64,000 nt of DNA. Origin: Arabidopsis thaliana (Eukaryota > Streptophyta > Magnoliopsida > Brassicales > Brassicaceae). The notes below the pieces were generated by a model. The model saw only the letters and a program-made list of their open reading frames with translations, was not told the origin of the DNA and did no database searches. A program made the position numbers and the translations under genes. Position 1 is the first letter of the stretch. Each line of letters opens with the position of its first letter. The stretch spans positions 23,731,971-23,795,970 of the forward strand of contig NC_003070.9 in NCBI RefSeq assembly GCF_000001735.4, read 5' to 3'. Below are positions 36,701 through 47,978 of the stretch, one piece after another.

Positions 36701-38090
36701 TTAAATCTCTAATTCTAAGCTACAATTTTATAAGGTATGGAAAAAACTATTCATATCTCATTTCTATTCCGTTACTTTTCAAAAATTTCAAGTTTTTTTT
36801 GACTAAGAAAAGATTTTATAAAAAAAATATGGCTAATAACCACAACGTTTTTCTTGAGTATTATTATTAATAGACTAAACAAATACAAATAAAGTTTACC
36901 CCACTCGAATATAAATATTTTTGAGGAAATGTATCTACTATCTTCTTAAACAACGTCGTGTCATTACTCAAAAGTGTCCAACGGGCAATACAAGATTATG
37001 ATGGACGACCCATGATTAAACATGTTCGATCTAATCTAAAATCTTTTTAGTCTATATTAGTGAAGCACTGAAAACAAAATGTTGTTATCAAATTTGATTT
37101 GTTCTTGTTAACAATAAATTCTTTTCAAAAGTGAGCAAAATATTTGTAGTCGTGGACTTAACAACAATACATCAATCGCTAATAAAACACTGGCTTCCAC
37201 AAATGATGTATAAAAACTATATTCAAAGTCGTCGTCCTTGTTTTTTCTCTCATCAGTTCACAAACAAGCTCAACTTTGGATAAAACGCGTCGGACGTACG
37301 AAAAAAAGAAGACTTGCAGAGAAACAACAGTCACACACACAATCACCTCAGATTTAAAAATATTCCTTTGGTATTACTTGAACTAACGTCATCCGAGTTG
37401 TTTCTATATATATGTACATATATTCTTTACATGTTATTTATAGCTAATTGGAAGTTTTTAGTGCTTATTGCTAGCTACTAATTAATAACGAGTTTAATTC
37501 TAATGAAAATTGGACACAAAATCTGATACTAAGTTGCCTATATAAGATTAGAAATTTAAACTAATAACAGTTACATATATACAAAATCGTGTTGTACCTC
37601 ATATAATTATGGTGCATTTGAATAAGATATCTATTGAAAAATATATAATGAAAAATTAAATTGGTACTCTAATCAAAAAAAAAAAAAATCTTTAACACAT
37701 CAAATGTTCAATTTTTTTAAAAGTCCAAATCGTTTTGATATTGTTTTTTATTGAAGAGCAAACTACTATAAGAAAAATATTTGAAGAAACATAGCATTTT
37801 CCCATGCATAAACTAGAATGACCAACAAAGATACTCTCAAAGTCTCACTTGTCTAAAAAACAGATAAAAATCATTTCCAATTTTGAGAAAAGGAAAAAAA
37901 ACAACTCCAATAATACTTTTTGATTTTCTTTTCGTTGCATTAAAATAAATGTGGCAAAAATCCAATAATATTACTATTATAAGTTAAAAAAACTCAAAAA
38001 AAAAAAAAAGTATATTCCGTCAACTTTTTCTCAGTCCGGTTCAATCATCTCCATCATCGTTGATCTCTCTCTCTCCGTCAACGTTCTCTC
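33745..38090. other. 4.3-kb AT-rich spacer upstream of RBOHF
   Basis: No gene is recognised. It includes a B-box-like GGTTCGAACTC near 34089 without a tRNA around it. A low-complexity CCGAACCAAACCAAAC stretch lies near 36496-36520, and a TA-rich imperfect palindrome near 36013-36036. An A-run lies at about 37677-37688. The right end is the RBOHF promoter. Confidence 0.55.
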
Positions 38091-38097
38091 TATAAAG
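38091..38097 (+). promoter_or_regulatory. RBOHF: Probable RBOHF TATA box
   Basis: TATAAAG sits in a CT-rich context, 205 bp upstream of the RBOHF ATG. A start site near 38120-38125 would leave a leader of about 175 nt with a CT-repeat (38163-38188). Confidence 0.5.
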
Positions 38098-38233
38098 CAG
38101 AGAGTTTCACAGCGCGTGAAAAATGGCTTTTCCCACTTAGCCACAACGACGCGTTTCAATTCTCCATCTCTCCCTCTCTCTCTCTCTTTCTTCAAAGATT
38201 CCACCAACCTATACATATACTTATATATAATCT

Positions 38234-38278
38234 ATGCTACGTGTATATACTTCCGATATCCTTCAACCAACTCTTTGA
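38234..38278 (+). CDS. RBOHF leader uORF
   Basis: This 14-codon ORF (MLRVYTSDILQPTL) ends 17 nt before the RBOHF start. A second, shorter one (MAFPT, 38123-38140) lies at the likely transcription start. Translation of either is unproven. Confidence 0.4.
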   Translation: MLRVYTSDILQPTL

Positions 38279-38295
38279 ATTCCGACTTTGGATCT

Positions 38296-41200
38296 ATGAA
38301 ACCGTTCTCAAAGAACGATCGGCGACGGTGGTCATTTGATTCAGTTTCCGCCGGAAAAACCGCCGTCGGAAGTGCATCAACTTCACCGGGAACTGAATAC
38401 TCCATTAACGGTGATCAAGAGTTCGTTGAAGTCACAATCGATCTTCAAGACGATGACACAATCGTTCTTCGTAGCGTCGAGCCAGCAACCGCCATTAATG
38501 TCATCGGAGATATCTCCGACGACAACACCGGAATAATGACTCCGGTTTCGATTTCGAGATCTCCGACGATGAAACGAACTTCATCTAATCGGTTCCGACA
38601 ATTCTCACAAGAGCTTAAAGCCGAAGCTGTGGCGAAAGCGAAACAGTTATCTCAGGAGTTGAAACGATTCTCATGGTCTCGTTCTTTCTCAGGTAACTTA
38701 ACCACTACTAGTACCGCCGCTAATCAAAGCGGCGGTGCTGGTGGTGGTTTGGTGAACTCGGCTTTAGAAGCGCGAGCGTTGCGAAAGCAACGTGCTCAGT
38801 TAGATCGGACTCGGTCTAGTGCTCAAAGAGCTCTTCGTGGTTTGAGATTCATTAGCAATAAGCAAAAGAACGTTGATGGTTGGAACGATGTTCAATCAAA
38901 TTTCGAAAAATTCGAAAAAAATGGTTACATCTATCGCTCCGATTTCGCTCAATGCATAGGTTCGTAAAAACTCTAGAAGAAACTCTAGAGATTTCGAAAT
39001 TTACTCAAATCTTGATTTGTGTTTTTTTTGTTGTTGTTGTTGACAGGAATGAAAGATTCGAAAGAATTTGCATTGGAACTGTTCGATGCATTGAGTAGAA
39101 GAAGAAGATTAAAAGTAGAGAAAATCAATCACGATGAGCTTTATGAGTATTGGTCACAAATCAACGACGAGAGTTTTGATTCTCGTCTCCAGATCTTCTT
39201 CGACATGTACGTAACAGAAAAAGTTACTTAAACTTAATAATTACTTTAATTTAATTACTCTCTTAATCATATTTTTACTGATAATCAATGATTATTTTAG
39301 AAAGGTTTCTAACAGTCATTTTACTATAAAGAGATCCCATATTTTCAGCGTTTTTCCAGATCAGTCTTCCTAATTAATTAAACAGTCTAGTAATTTAATT
39401 TGATGCATGTGTGCAGAAATTATTGTTCCTTACGATGCGTATGTTTTAATTTTTGTAACTATTGTTTTTAAATATAAACCTTTGACTTTCATTGAAGATA
39501 ATTAATTACATAATTAATCATTTTTACAGAGTGGACAAGAATGAAGATGGGAGAATTACAGAAGAGGAAGTAAAAGAGGTAATTAAATGCTAGCTAACTA
39601 ACACAATTAGTGTTATCAATTCTGTCACTATTTAATTAAACATAAATTAATGTCATATTTTTTCGTTAAGGTTTAAGAATAAAATATAAACTGGGACTGG
39701 TAGTCAAAATAGATTTTTTAAATTTATAATCAAAGTTAGGCGGGGATTTGGTGACCTTAAATCTCATGAAATGCTGATATACTAACCACTCCATTTAAAT
39801 TTTAAAAATATCAAAGAACCAAAATACGAATTTTCTTGTCATTGATTTGAGTTTAAACCATGTTCGTTTAGATTCTTATCTGTAACTAAGTTTTCAATTA
39901 TGCTGAAATATGTTATTGTTTAATTAGTTTTGACTAATAATCAACTTGTTTTAATATAATCTAATATTTGACGGTGACACAAGATACAATAGAGATGTTT
40001 TACTTAACATTTTTTGAAGAAAAAAATCCTTCTTATCGTTATGCTTTTTTGTATTTTCTTTGAATATGTTAGATAATAATGTTGAGTGCATCTGCAAATA
40101 AGCTATCAAGATTAAAGGAACAAGCAGAGGAATATGCAGCTTTGATTATGGAAGAGTTAGATCCTGAAAGACTTGGCTACATAGAGGTTGGTTTTAATAC
40201 ACACTGTACAAATCTTTGAATCTTTTTCCACCATCACATGCTTTGTTTCCGTGCTTGCATGATGTGAGTATTATATTATTGCAAAATATTTTCAATACTT
40301 TCGTTACCCAAACGGAATAAAGTATGTAAAACCGCCGCCCATAAATAGGAATTCAATAATTCTTTTATATAATGTATGACCTCACATGTTATAAGAAAAA
40401 AGGAGCCAATTTCTTTTACTATAGCATTAAATTATTTCATGTTTGCTTTTTTTCTACTCTTATCTCATTTTGCTGACACCTAGAATAGTTGTCCATTATA
40501 AAGTATAGATTCAGTAGCTCAAATATAGTATAAAAACTTTTTTTTTTTCTATTTCATCAACTCAATGGTAGGTGAAGTAGTTACAATAGACTATTTCAAT
40601 TGCTAGCTAGAAGATAGAGTTTGAAAAGAAAAAAAAAACATGTGACTGCTACATCTTGAATGTTATATTTATCTATAGAAGTTAAATGATTCATCAAGGC
40701 AAATATTTCATACATTTTAATGCTCTTTTATTTTCTTCTTGTGTAGCTATGGCAACTAGAGACTTTGCTTCTACAAAAAGACACATACCTCAATTACAGT
40801 CAAGCATTGAGCTATACGAGCCAAGCATTGAGCCAAAACCTTCAAGGGTTAAGGGGAAAGAGTCGAATACATAGAATGAGTTCGGATTTCGTCTACATTA
40901 TGCAAGAGAATTGGAAAAGGATATGGGTTTTATCCTTATGGATCATGATCATGATCGGATTATTCTTGTGGAAATTCTTCCAATACAAGCAAAAAGATGC
41001 ATTTCATGTGATGGGATATTGTTTACTCACAGCCAAAGGAGCAGCTGAAACACTTAAATTCAACATGGCTCTAATACTTTTCCCAGTTTGCAGAAACACC
41101 ATTACTTGGCTTAGATCCACAAGACTCTCTTACTTCGTTCCTTTTGATGATAATATCAACTTCCACAAGGTTAGTGAGCTATAAACCTTTTTGTTTGTTT

Positions 41201-44200
41201 GTTTTTTACTTTTGATTTCTACTTTTTAGGGTCCCATAAGAACTTTCTTTTCGTGCTTCTATAGAAGTCAAAACCAATACTAATTAGAGATACAAAATCC
41301 TCATCGAACGCAATGTGCTGTCAAAAAAGCTGAGATTGTTGTGGGGCTCATATTCTTTGTGCACGCACTGGAACATTGACATGACAGCTAAACAGCTATT
41401 TCGCTTTCTCTTTTTTTTTTTTTTTTTGGTTCTCTCTTTCTCATTTCTTACATTTTTTTGCCACTAAAGAAAAGTGAATAAGATTAAGGCATGTGGAATT
41501 TAGGTTTGGTTAGGAAAGTCTTATACGGAATTAGAGCTGAACTTTTAATTCAGTTTGAAATTTTTTGTCTCTATGTTGCAAAAAAAACAACTTCATATAC
41601 AGCTGTTTTGAATAAAATTTTGAAAAGCTATACCGAATTAAAATCAATTTTTTTTGTTTAGTTCGAATAAAATTAGTCTGGTTTTCTTATATGGTTTGGT
41701 TCGGTTTTGCACCAAAGATAACTTCACATGCAAATTTTTATTTTCTAATTCAGTTAAGTACATTACATATAGTAAGATTGGTTTTGGTATATTTAAATAA
41801 CAAATTAAATTTTTCATTAGTTGCAGTTTATTTGGTTTGCTTTGGTTGTATAAGCTTGGTTTCAGTAAATAAACTAAGATTAATTTTGGTTTGGTCTTGG
41901 TTTTGGTTTTAGAAATGCTCACCTTTAAAAGTGAAGGTTGTGTTGTAGTGGGGAAAAAATTCTTATTTGATCATTTTAAACTTTCATAAAGTAAGAAACC
42001 AATGCTCTACTCACTAAACTATTTTGATAGAAAATTTTAACTCACTGCTCTTTTTTTTGGTTTTTTTGTTATGTGCAGACAATTGCTGGAGCCATTGTAG
42101 TAGCTGTGATCCTTCATATTGGAGACCATCTTGCTTGTGATTTCCCTAGAATTGTTAGAGCCACCGAATACGATTACAATCGGTATCTGTTTCATTACTT
42201 TCAAACAAAACAGCCAACATACTTCGACCTCGTTAAGGGACCTGAAGGAATCACTGGGATTTTAATGGTCATTTTGATGATTATTTCATTCACATTAGCA
42301 ACAAGATGGTTTAGGCGTAACCTAGTCAAGCTTCCTAAGCCATTTGATCGACTAACCGGTTTTAACGCCTTTTGGTATTCGCATCATTTGTTCGTCATTG
42401 TTTATATCTTGCTTATTCTTCATGGTATCTTCCTCTATTTCGCCAAGCCTTGGTATGTTCGTACGGTAAGTCTCCATGATTCTAAGCTTAGTAATTGTTG
42501 ACCATATATAATCTTGATTTTGATTTTGAGATGTTGTTTTTTGCAGACATGGATGTATCTTGCAGTACCAGTTTTACTCTATGGTGGAGAAAGAACACTT
42601 AGGTACTTCCGTTCTGGTTCTTATTCGGTTCGACTGCTTAAGGTAAGTGAAAAACAAAAACTAAAACAGAGGACTCTGTTTTCTTTACTTTCTCATTGTC
42701 TTGTAGAATAAGCTAACTTCTTTTGATTTTTCCTTGTAGGTTGCTATATATCCTGGTAATGTTCTAACGCTACAAATGTCGAAACCAACTCAATTTCGTT
42801 ACAAAAGCGGACAATACATGTTTGTCCAATGTCCTGCGGTTTCGCCATTCGAGTGGTAAGAATTATTCATAACAGTTTTTGATACCAACCAAATCATCTG
42901 TCTTACTGATTTGTATTTCGTTTTAGGCATCCATTCTCAATTACTTCCGCACCTGAAGATGATTATATCAGCATTCACATTAGACAACTTGGTGATTGGA
43001 CTCAAGAACTCAAAAGAGTATTCTCTGAAGTTTGTGAGCCACCGGTTGGCGGTAAAAGCGGACTTCTCAGAGCCGACGAAACAACAAAGAAAAGGTATAA
43101 CACGAAAACAAAACCAAACACTTATAAATTAACCAAATGCTGATATGTTTAGTTAAATGTTGTTTCAGTTTGCCAAAGCTATTGATAGATGGACCGTACG
43201 GTGCACCAGCACAAGATTATAGGAAATATGATGTTCTCTTATTAGTTGGTCTTGGCATTGGTGCAACTCCATTTATCAGTATCTTGAAAGATTTGCTTAA
43301 CAACATTGTTAAAATGGAAGAGCATGCGGTAATAAACCAAGTCTTATCTTATTCTCTCTTGTGCAGACAAATAAATAAAGATGTCAAGTTTGATAAAAAT
43401 GTTTTTACGTCTTCAGGATTCGATCTCGGATTTCAGTAGATCATCAGAATACAGCACAGGAAGCAACGGTGACACGCCAAGACGAAAGAGAATACTAAAA
43501 ACCACAAATGCTTATTTCTACTGGGTCACAAGAGAACAAGGCTCTTTTGATTGGTTCAAAGGTGTCATGAACGAAGTTGCAGAACTTGACCAACGGGTAA
43601 TAAACAAACTCAAAACATTTCTTGACAGACACAATCAAAATTTTCCCGAGAAGATTCAATGTGAGAAAATCAAAAAAAAAAATTGTGTGGAACAGGGTGT
43701 GATAGAGATGCATAACTATTTAACAAGTGTGTATGAAGAAGGTGATGCTCGTTCTGCTCTCATTACAATGGTTCAAGCTCTTAATCATGCCAAAAATGGT
43801 GTCGACATTGTCTCTGGCACTAGGGTACGTTACTTTCTTCTTAAGTCGTGATTCTTTTGATTTCCTAACACGGTCCCCAAATTATAAATTGTGGAAAAAT
43901 GAACCCACACATAAAGATATGATTCTTAAAAAAAATCTTCATTTTTCAGGTCAGAACACACTTTGCAAGACCTAATTGGAAGAAGGTTCTCACAAAGCTA
44001 AGTTCCAAGCATTGCAATGCAAGAATAGGTAACAATCACTAAGCTCCATACATTTCTAATCTTCACAAAAAGTAAAATTTTCTTTCAAGATTCAGTCAAT
44101 TTAGTCCCCACAATTCATTTTCAGTATCCGTGGGCAATACGTTTCATTTTCATGCTTTTGTAGAAGCTTTCATTTTCTATCACAATCAAGATTCGGGTTT

Positions 44201-44347
44201 CGATCAAAATGATTCTTAAATCTTTGATCTTTCGCAGGAGTGTTTTATTGCGGAGTACCGGTTTTAGGGAAGGAGCTTAGCAAACTATGCAACACATTCA
44301 ATCAAAAAGGTTCAACCAAGTTTGAATTTCACAAGGAGCATTTCTAA
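38296..44347 (+). CDS. RBOHF: Respiratory burst NADPH oxidase F
   Basis: RBOHF is a plasma-membrane enzyme that moves electrons from NADPH to oxygen, making apoplastic superoxide in defence, ABA signalling and Casparian strip formation. Fourteen exons are 38296-38959, 39047-39206, 39530-39578, 40073-40186, 40747-41169, 42079-42465, 42547-42642, 42740-42855, 42927-43094, 43169-43328, 43417-43596, 43696-43824, 43950-44028 and 44238-44347. They give 944 aa. Landmarks are a cytosolic, Ser-rich N terminus, an EF-hand loop at about 277-288 ([12 protein letters not shown]), and six membrane spans with haem histidines (for example ILHIGDH near 483-487). The FAD site HPFSITSAP is at 671-679, and NADPH-binding motifs are at GLGIGATPF (753 on) and CGVPVLGK. 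Introns 3 and 5 contain low-complexity DNA. This is AT1G64060. Confidence 0.98.
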
Positions 44348-46657
44348 AAGACAAGAAGGAAGAAGCCAAAAGCCCTCTAGATTCTTTAATATCTCAAATT
44401 TAGCCACTTATAGTATAAAGGCAATCTCTTCACTATTTAATTCAAAGTGATTAAACGTTAACACACTGTCAAAAGTGAGTGTGTTAACGTTTAGCTCCAC
44501 ACGTTCTAGGTTTATATACACCGAGGCATACGTGTAAATATACGAGACAGAAGAAATTCAAGGGGGTTTGATAGAAGCATATAGTAAAATTTTAAAATTT
44601 CTTGTATAGTAAGCAAATGAGATGGAGACTCTAGAAGAGAGGTGAGGTTTGGTGAGGGATAGCGACAGTAATACGACGTCGTATTCGATTGTAGAGGAAG
44701 TGCAATACAGCTGCAGGGAAGATAAATGATGGAAGCAAATAATGCGTTGATAAGGTCCATGTGATTAGGAAGATGACACTCTTTTTGGGGGATATTTTTT
44801 TCTATTTTTTTTTTTTAGTGGAGTCGGTGAAAGAGAGACTAGAGTTTTTAGAATATTGGAAGAATATTTGGGAATAAGGGAGTTATAATATTTTTGTATC
44901 ATTGTATTATATAACTAATGTAAGGTGTACAAAGCATAAAATTTGATAGTTCCTTTCTTCTATATGTTTCCTCTCTTTTAAATCTTAAGAATGTGTGAGT
45001 GTGATCATCTCTGCAAGAATGTTTGTACTTCGTTTGTCTCCTTTGGAAAACAAAAATCATATAGAAAATGAATGAGTATATGTACATACATGAGAAATAA
45101 TGTACCCACCTCTTTATTTTTCTCTGTAATACCTTTCATATTTTTCTTAACAAACATGTACCATTTCTCTTTCATTGTTGGAACATTTGTTGATGGACCT
45201 AATTGTCATTGCTTCTGAGCCACTAAGCCCAAAAATTAAAATTATTAAAAGGCCCAGTGGAGTTTGTGATCACAAACCTAAAGAAGTTTAGTGTATGAAC
45301 CATTTAATCAAAGGAGGTCCAATCCAATAGTGGTGGTATCTATGTGAGAAACTGCTATTGTTACAGATAAAGGACTCAGCAGGAGTTGGACCTTTGTTGC
45401 AATAACTGTAAGCCTTTTTTAAACCAATAACTAAGACTTAAGAGTTAAGACCAAACCTTGTAAGATTTTTTACTTTCAAGAACATCGATTTAAGATTTTG
45501 GTGAATGTAGTCCTAAAATTTTGAGCTGAAGTCTGACCTAAATTGCAAGATTTCACAGTTGCCATATCAATGTTGACGTCGTCTAAAAGAATACGTCAAG
45601 GTAAAATATTTTCTTGAGTTAATTTTGAGTTCAACCATTTGAACAAATTACCATAAGATTACTATTTCAACTGTTTGATTTCAGAGTTGCCTCAAGAGTT
45701 GTTTTCTCATACGTATGACTGACTTTGTAAGGCTGGTTTTCATACAAAAAAAAAAAAAAGAGACTTTGTAAGGTTGCTTGCGTATCTTTATCTTTGATCA
45801 TGTCTATGGTTTCTTAAACCCCGCTTACTCATATCACCAAAAATACTGAAATTAATTTTATTTTGGGATCATTGTGCTTTATGATCTTCTTTTTTTCTCA
45901 AACTTTTGTTGAAGTATCGAACATGATCACATTTTATTTTTGTTTCTTAACGAGAAAGTTTTAGAAGAGACCTAGTAAGTAGTAAGCATCACCACAGTAC
46001 CTATATATCTTGATTTGTTCTTAAAACTAGGTCCCCTGAGAACCTTTCTCCATTCCATTTCGCCCGATCGTAGACAAATGCGAATAGTATTTATTATGAG
46101 CACATTGGTCCACTAATCATCGTCAAATTTCTCCGTACGGATTCTAATTTTTGAACTTTAAATCAAAGACATTAAAAGAGAAATAAAAGTCAAGTGATAG
46201 GTTTCAAAACAAAAGAACTAATACTATTTAGGTATTGTAAGTTTCCCAAAATTGATGAAAGAAGAAAACTGAAACCCTTCAAAGGTTTCTAAAAACAATT
46301 GATGTTAGTTGAAACATTTAAATCTTTGACGTCGTCTTCATCTAAAGACTCTTCTCCTTTCTTTTTTTTCACTGGACTCTTCTGCTATAACTCGCTTTTA
46401 TAAACGAATAAAAATAAAATCAAAATTAACACACAAAAAAGAATAAAATAATTAAAAGACAAAAATCAAGCCCTCCGGAAAAGACTTATTAAGGATAAAA
46501 AACACCGCGTAAGACTCTAACTTAACACGATCGTGCCACGTGTCCTCCAGAAATCCCTCTTTTAACCGCCAAAAAAGAAACCACCCACTCTTCCATTAAC
46601 ATTAACTTTCCTCATCTTCTTCTTCTTCTTCCTCTGATCTAAACAACAAAACAAAAA
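44348..46657. other. Spacer between RBOHF and the LEA_2 gene
   Basis: No gene is supported. It contains the hairpin at 44452-44493, a perfect 16-bp palindrome around ACGACGTCGT (44670-44685), TGGGCC/AAGCCCA-type boxes near 45215-45255, and the promoter of the LEA_2 gene. Confidence 0.6.
44452..44493 (+). repeat. Perfect 16-bp inverted repeat after RBOHF stop
   Basis: TAAACGTTAACACACT (44452-44467) and its exact reverse complement (44478-44493) flank a 10-nt loop. It lies about 105 nt after the stop, probably in the 3' UTR. It could fold in the mRNA of either strand. Confidence 0.9.
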
Positions 46658-47302
46658 ATGGTGGACGAAGATCGGATAACACTAGCTCCTACCGAGATCT
46701 ATGGCAGGAGTGATGAAGAACAGAGCGGACCAAGAATCTGGCGTCGGAAAACAGAGGAACCACCAGGGAAATGTCTAGTCTATTCCTTAACAATAATCGT
46801 CATCATCTTCGCACTTTGTCTCATCCTATCTTCAATCTTTCTCCGTATCTCAAAACCAGAGATCGAAACAAGATCAATATCGACTCGAGATCTACGATCG
46901 GGAGGTAATTCAACAAACCCTTACTTCAACGCCACGCTAGTAAGTGATATCTCGATCAGAAACTCGAATTTTGGCGCGTTTGAATTTGAGGATAGTACGT
47001 TACGTGTTGTTTACGCTGATCATGGTGTTGTGGGAGAGACCAAGATTGAAGGGAGAAGAGTGGAAGCTCATAAGACGGTTAGGATAACCGGTGTTGTAGT
47101 TGAGATCGGTTCGTTTCGGTTATTGGATACTAAGGATTTGGATAAGGATTTGAGATTAGGGTTTTTGGAGTTGAGAAGTGTTGCTGAGGTTAGAGGAAGG
47201 ATTAAGGTTTTGGGAAGAAAAAGATGGAAAGTTAGTGTGATGAGTTGTACCATGAGACTAAATTTAACCGGTCGGTTTATTCAAAATTTGTTATGTGAAT
47301 AG
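46658..47302 (+). CDS. LEA_2 / NHL-type membrane protein
   Basis: This intronless gene encodes 214 aa. After a short acidic and basic N-terminal tail there is one membrane span at about residues 40-62 (CLVYSLTIIVIIFALCLIL). A LEA_2 (WHy-like) beta domain follows, with PYFNATLVSDISIRNSNFG and VRITGVVVEIGSFRL, typical of the NDR1/HIN1-like family. Such proteins sit in the plasma membrane or ER with the C-terminal domain outside. Potential N-glycosylation sites include NST and NAT. The protein ends MRLNLTGRFIQNLLCE. Its role is not known, although relatives act in defence. Part of its 3' end is repeated beyond RLM1. This is probably AT1G64065. Confidence 0.9.
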   Translation: MVDEDRITLAPTEIYGRSDEEQSGPRIWRRKTEEPPGKCLVYSLTIIVIIFALCLILSSIFLRISKPEIETRSISTRDLRSGGNSTNPYFNATLVSDISIRNSNFGAFEFEDSTLRVVYADHGVVGETKIEGRRVEAHKTVRITGVVVEIGSFRLLDTKDLDKDLRLGFLELRSVAEVRGRIKVLGRKRWKVSVMSCTMRLNLTGRFIQNLLCE

Positions 47303-47978
47303 TAGTGATTGATTGATCGGTTTCATGATCCGGTTTAAGAAGATTTATTTGTTTGTTGTTTTTTTTTTGGGTGTTGTGTTTTTGCGGTATTGTAATTGCT
47401 ATGGTCTTTGTATATGAACGGAACATCAATATTGTAGAAAAGAAAATTAGTCACTACAAAATTGATTTGTAAAATAAATAAATAAATTGATTAGTATGAA
47501 TTTGTAGGATCATCATTTGAGAAAAACGAATGAGAAAACTAAGAATTTTCTCAATAATTTAATATATTAAATGGTGAAATAAAGTTGGAAACTTCTCAAG
47601 CCCCACATGTTGACCCATTCATGCATGTACACATCAAATCGACATACGTATACATCCACTATATTAATAGTTTTTTTTCAAATTTTTTTTTTTTTGGTAT
47701 CAAAATATTACTCTTTTGAGTTTCGACATCTACTGAGACATTACGACAATTTACCCTAACAAAAAGAAGAAGAACTAAATAGTGTTTTATGAGGTATACC
47801 GGTTCTCTTGTTTATAATTTTTGAGGGACCGTAAAAGTGGAGAAAATTTCATACTCACCTTCTCAAAAGTAAACGGTGAATAGTGAATATGCTTTTTACA
47901 TTTTCTCCAACATATATGGCTCCTCCAGAGACATTTTTGTTTATCTAATCGTCAAAGTTTTATCGTTACCCTAATCTC
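47303..47978. other. LEA_2 3' flank and RLM1 promoter
   Basis: It is AT-rich. The first ~290 bp recur in degraded form after RLM1 (51700-51850). No gene is seen. Confidence 0.6.

Noticed and set aside
41680..41920. GGTTTTGGTTT-rich stretch in RBOHF intron 5, thought of as telomere-like
   Set aside because: It is not TTTAGGG-based. It is a common low-complexity T/G pattern in Arabidopsis non-coding DNA.
44512..44760. 82-codon minus-strand open frame after RBOHF
   Set aside because: It has no recognisable domain, no promoter or splice support, and overlaps likely RBOHF 3' flank.
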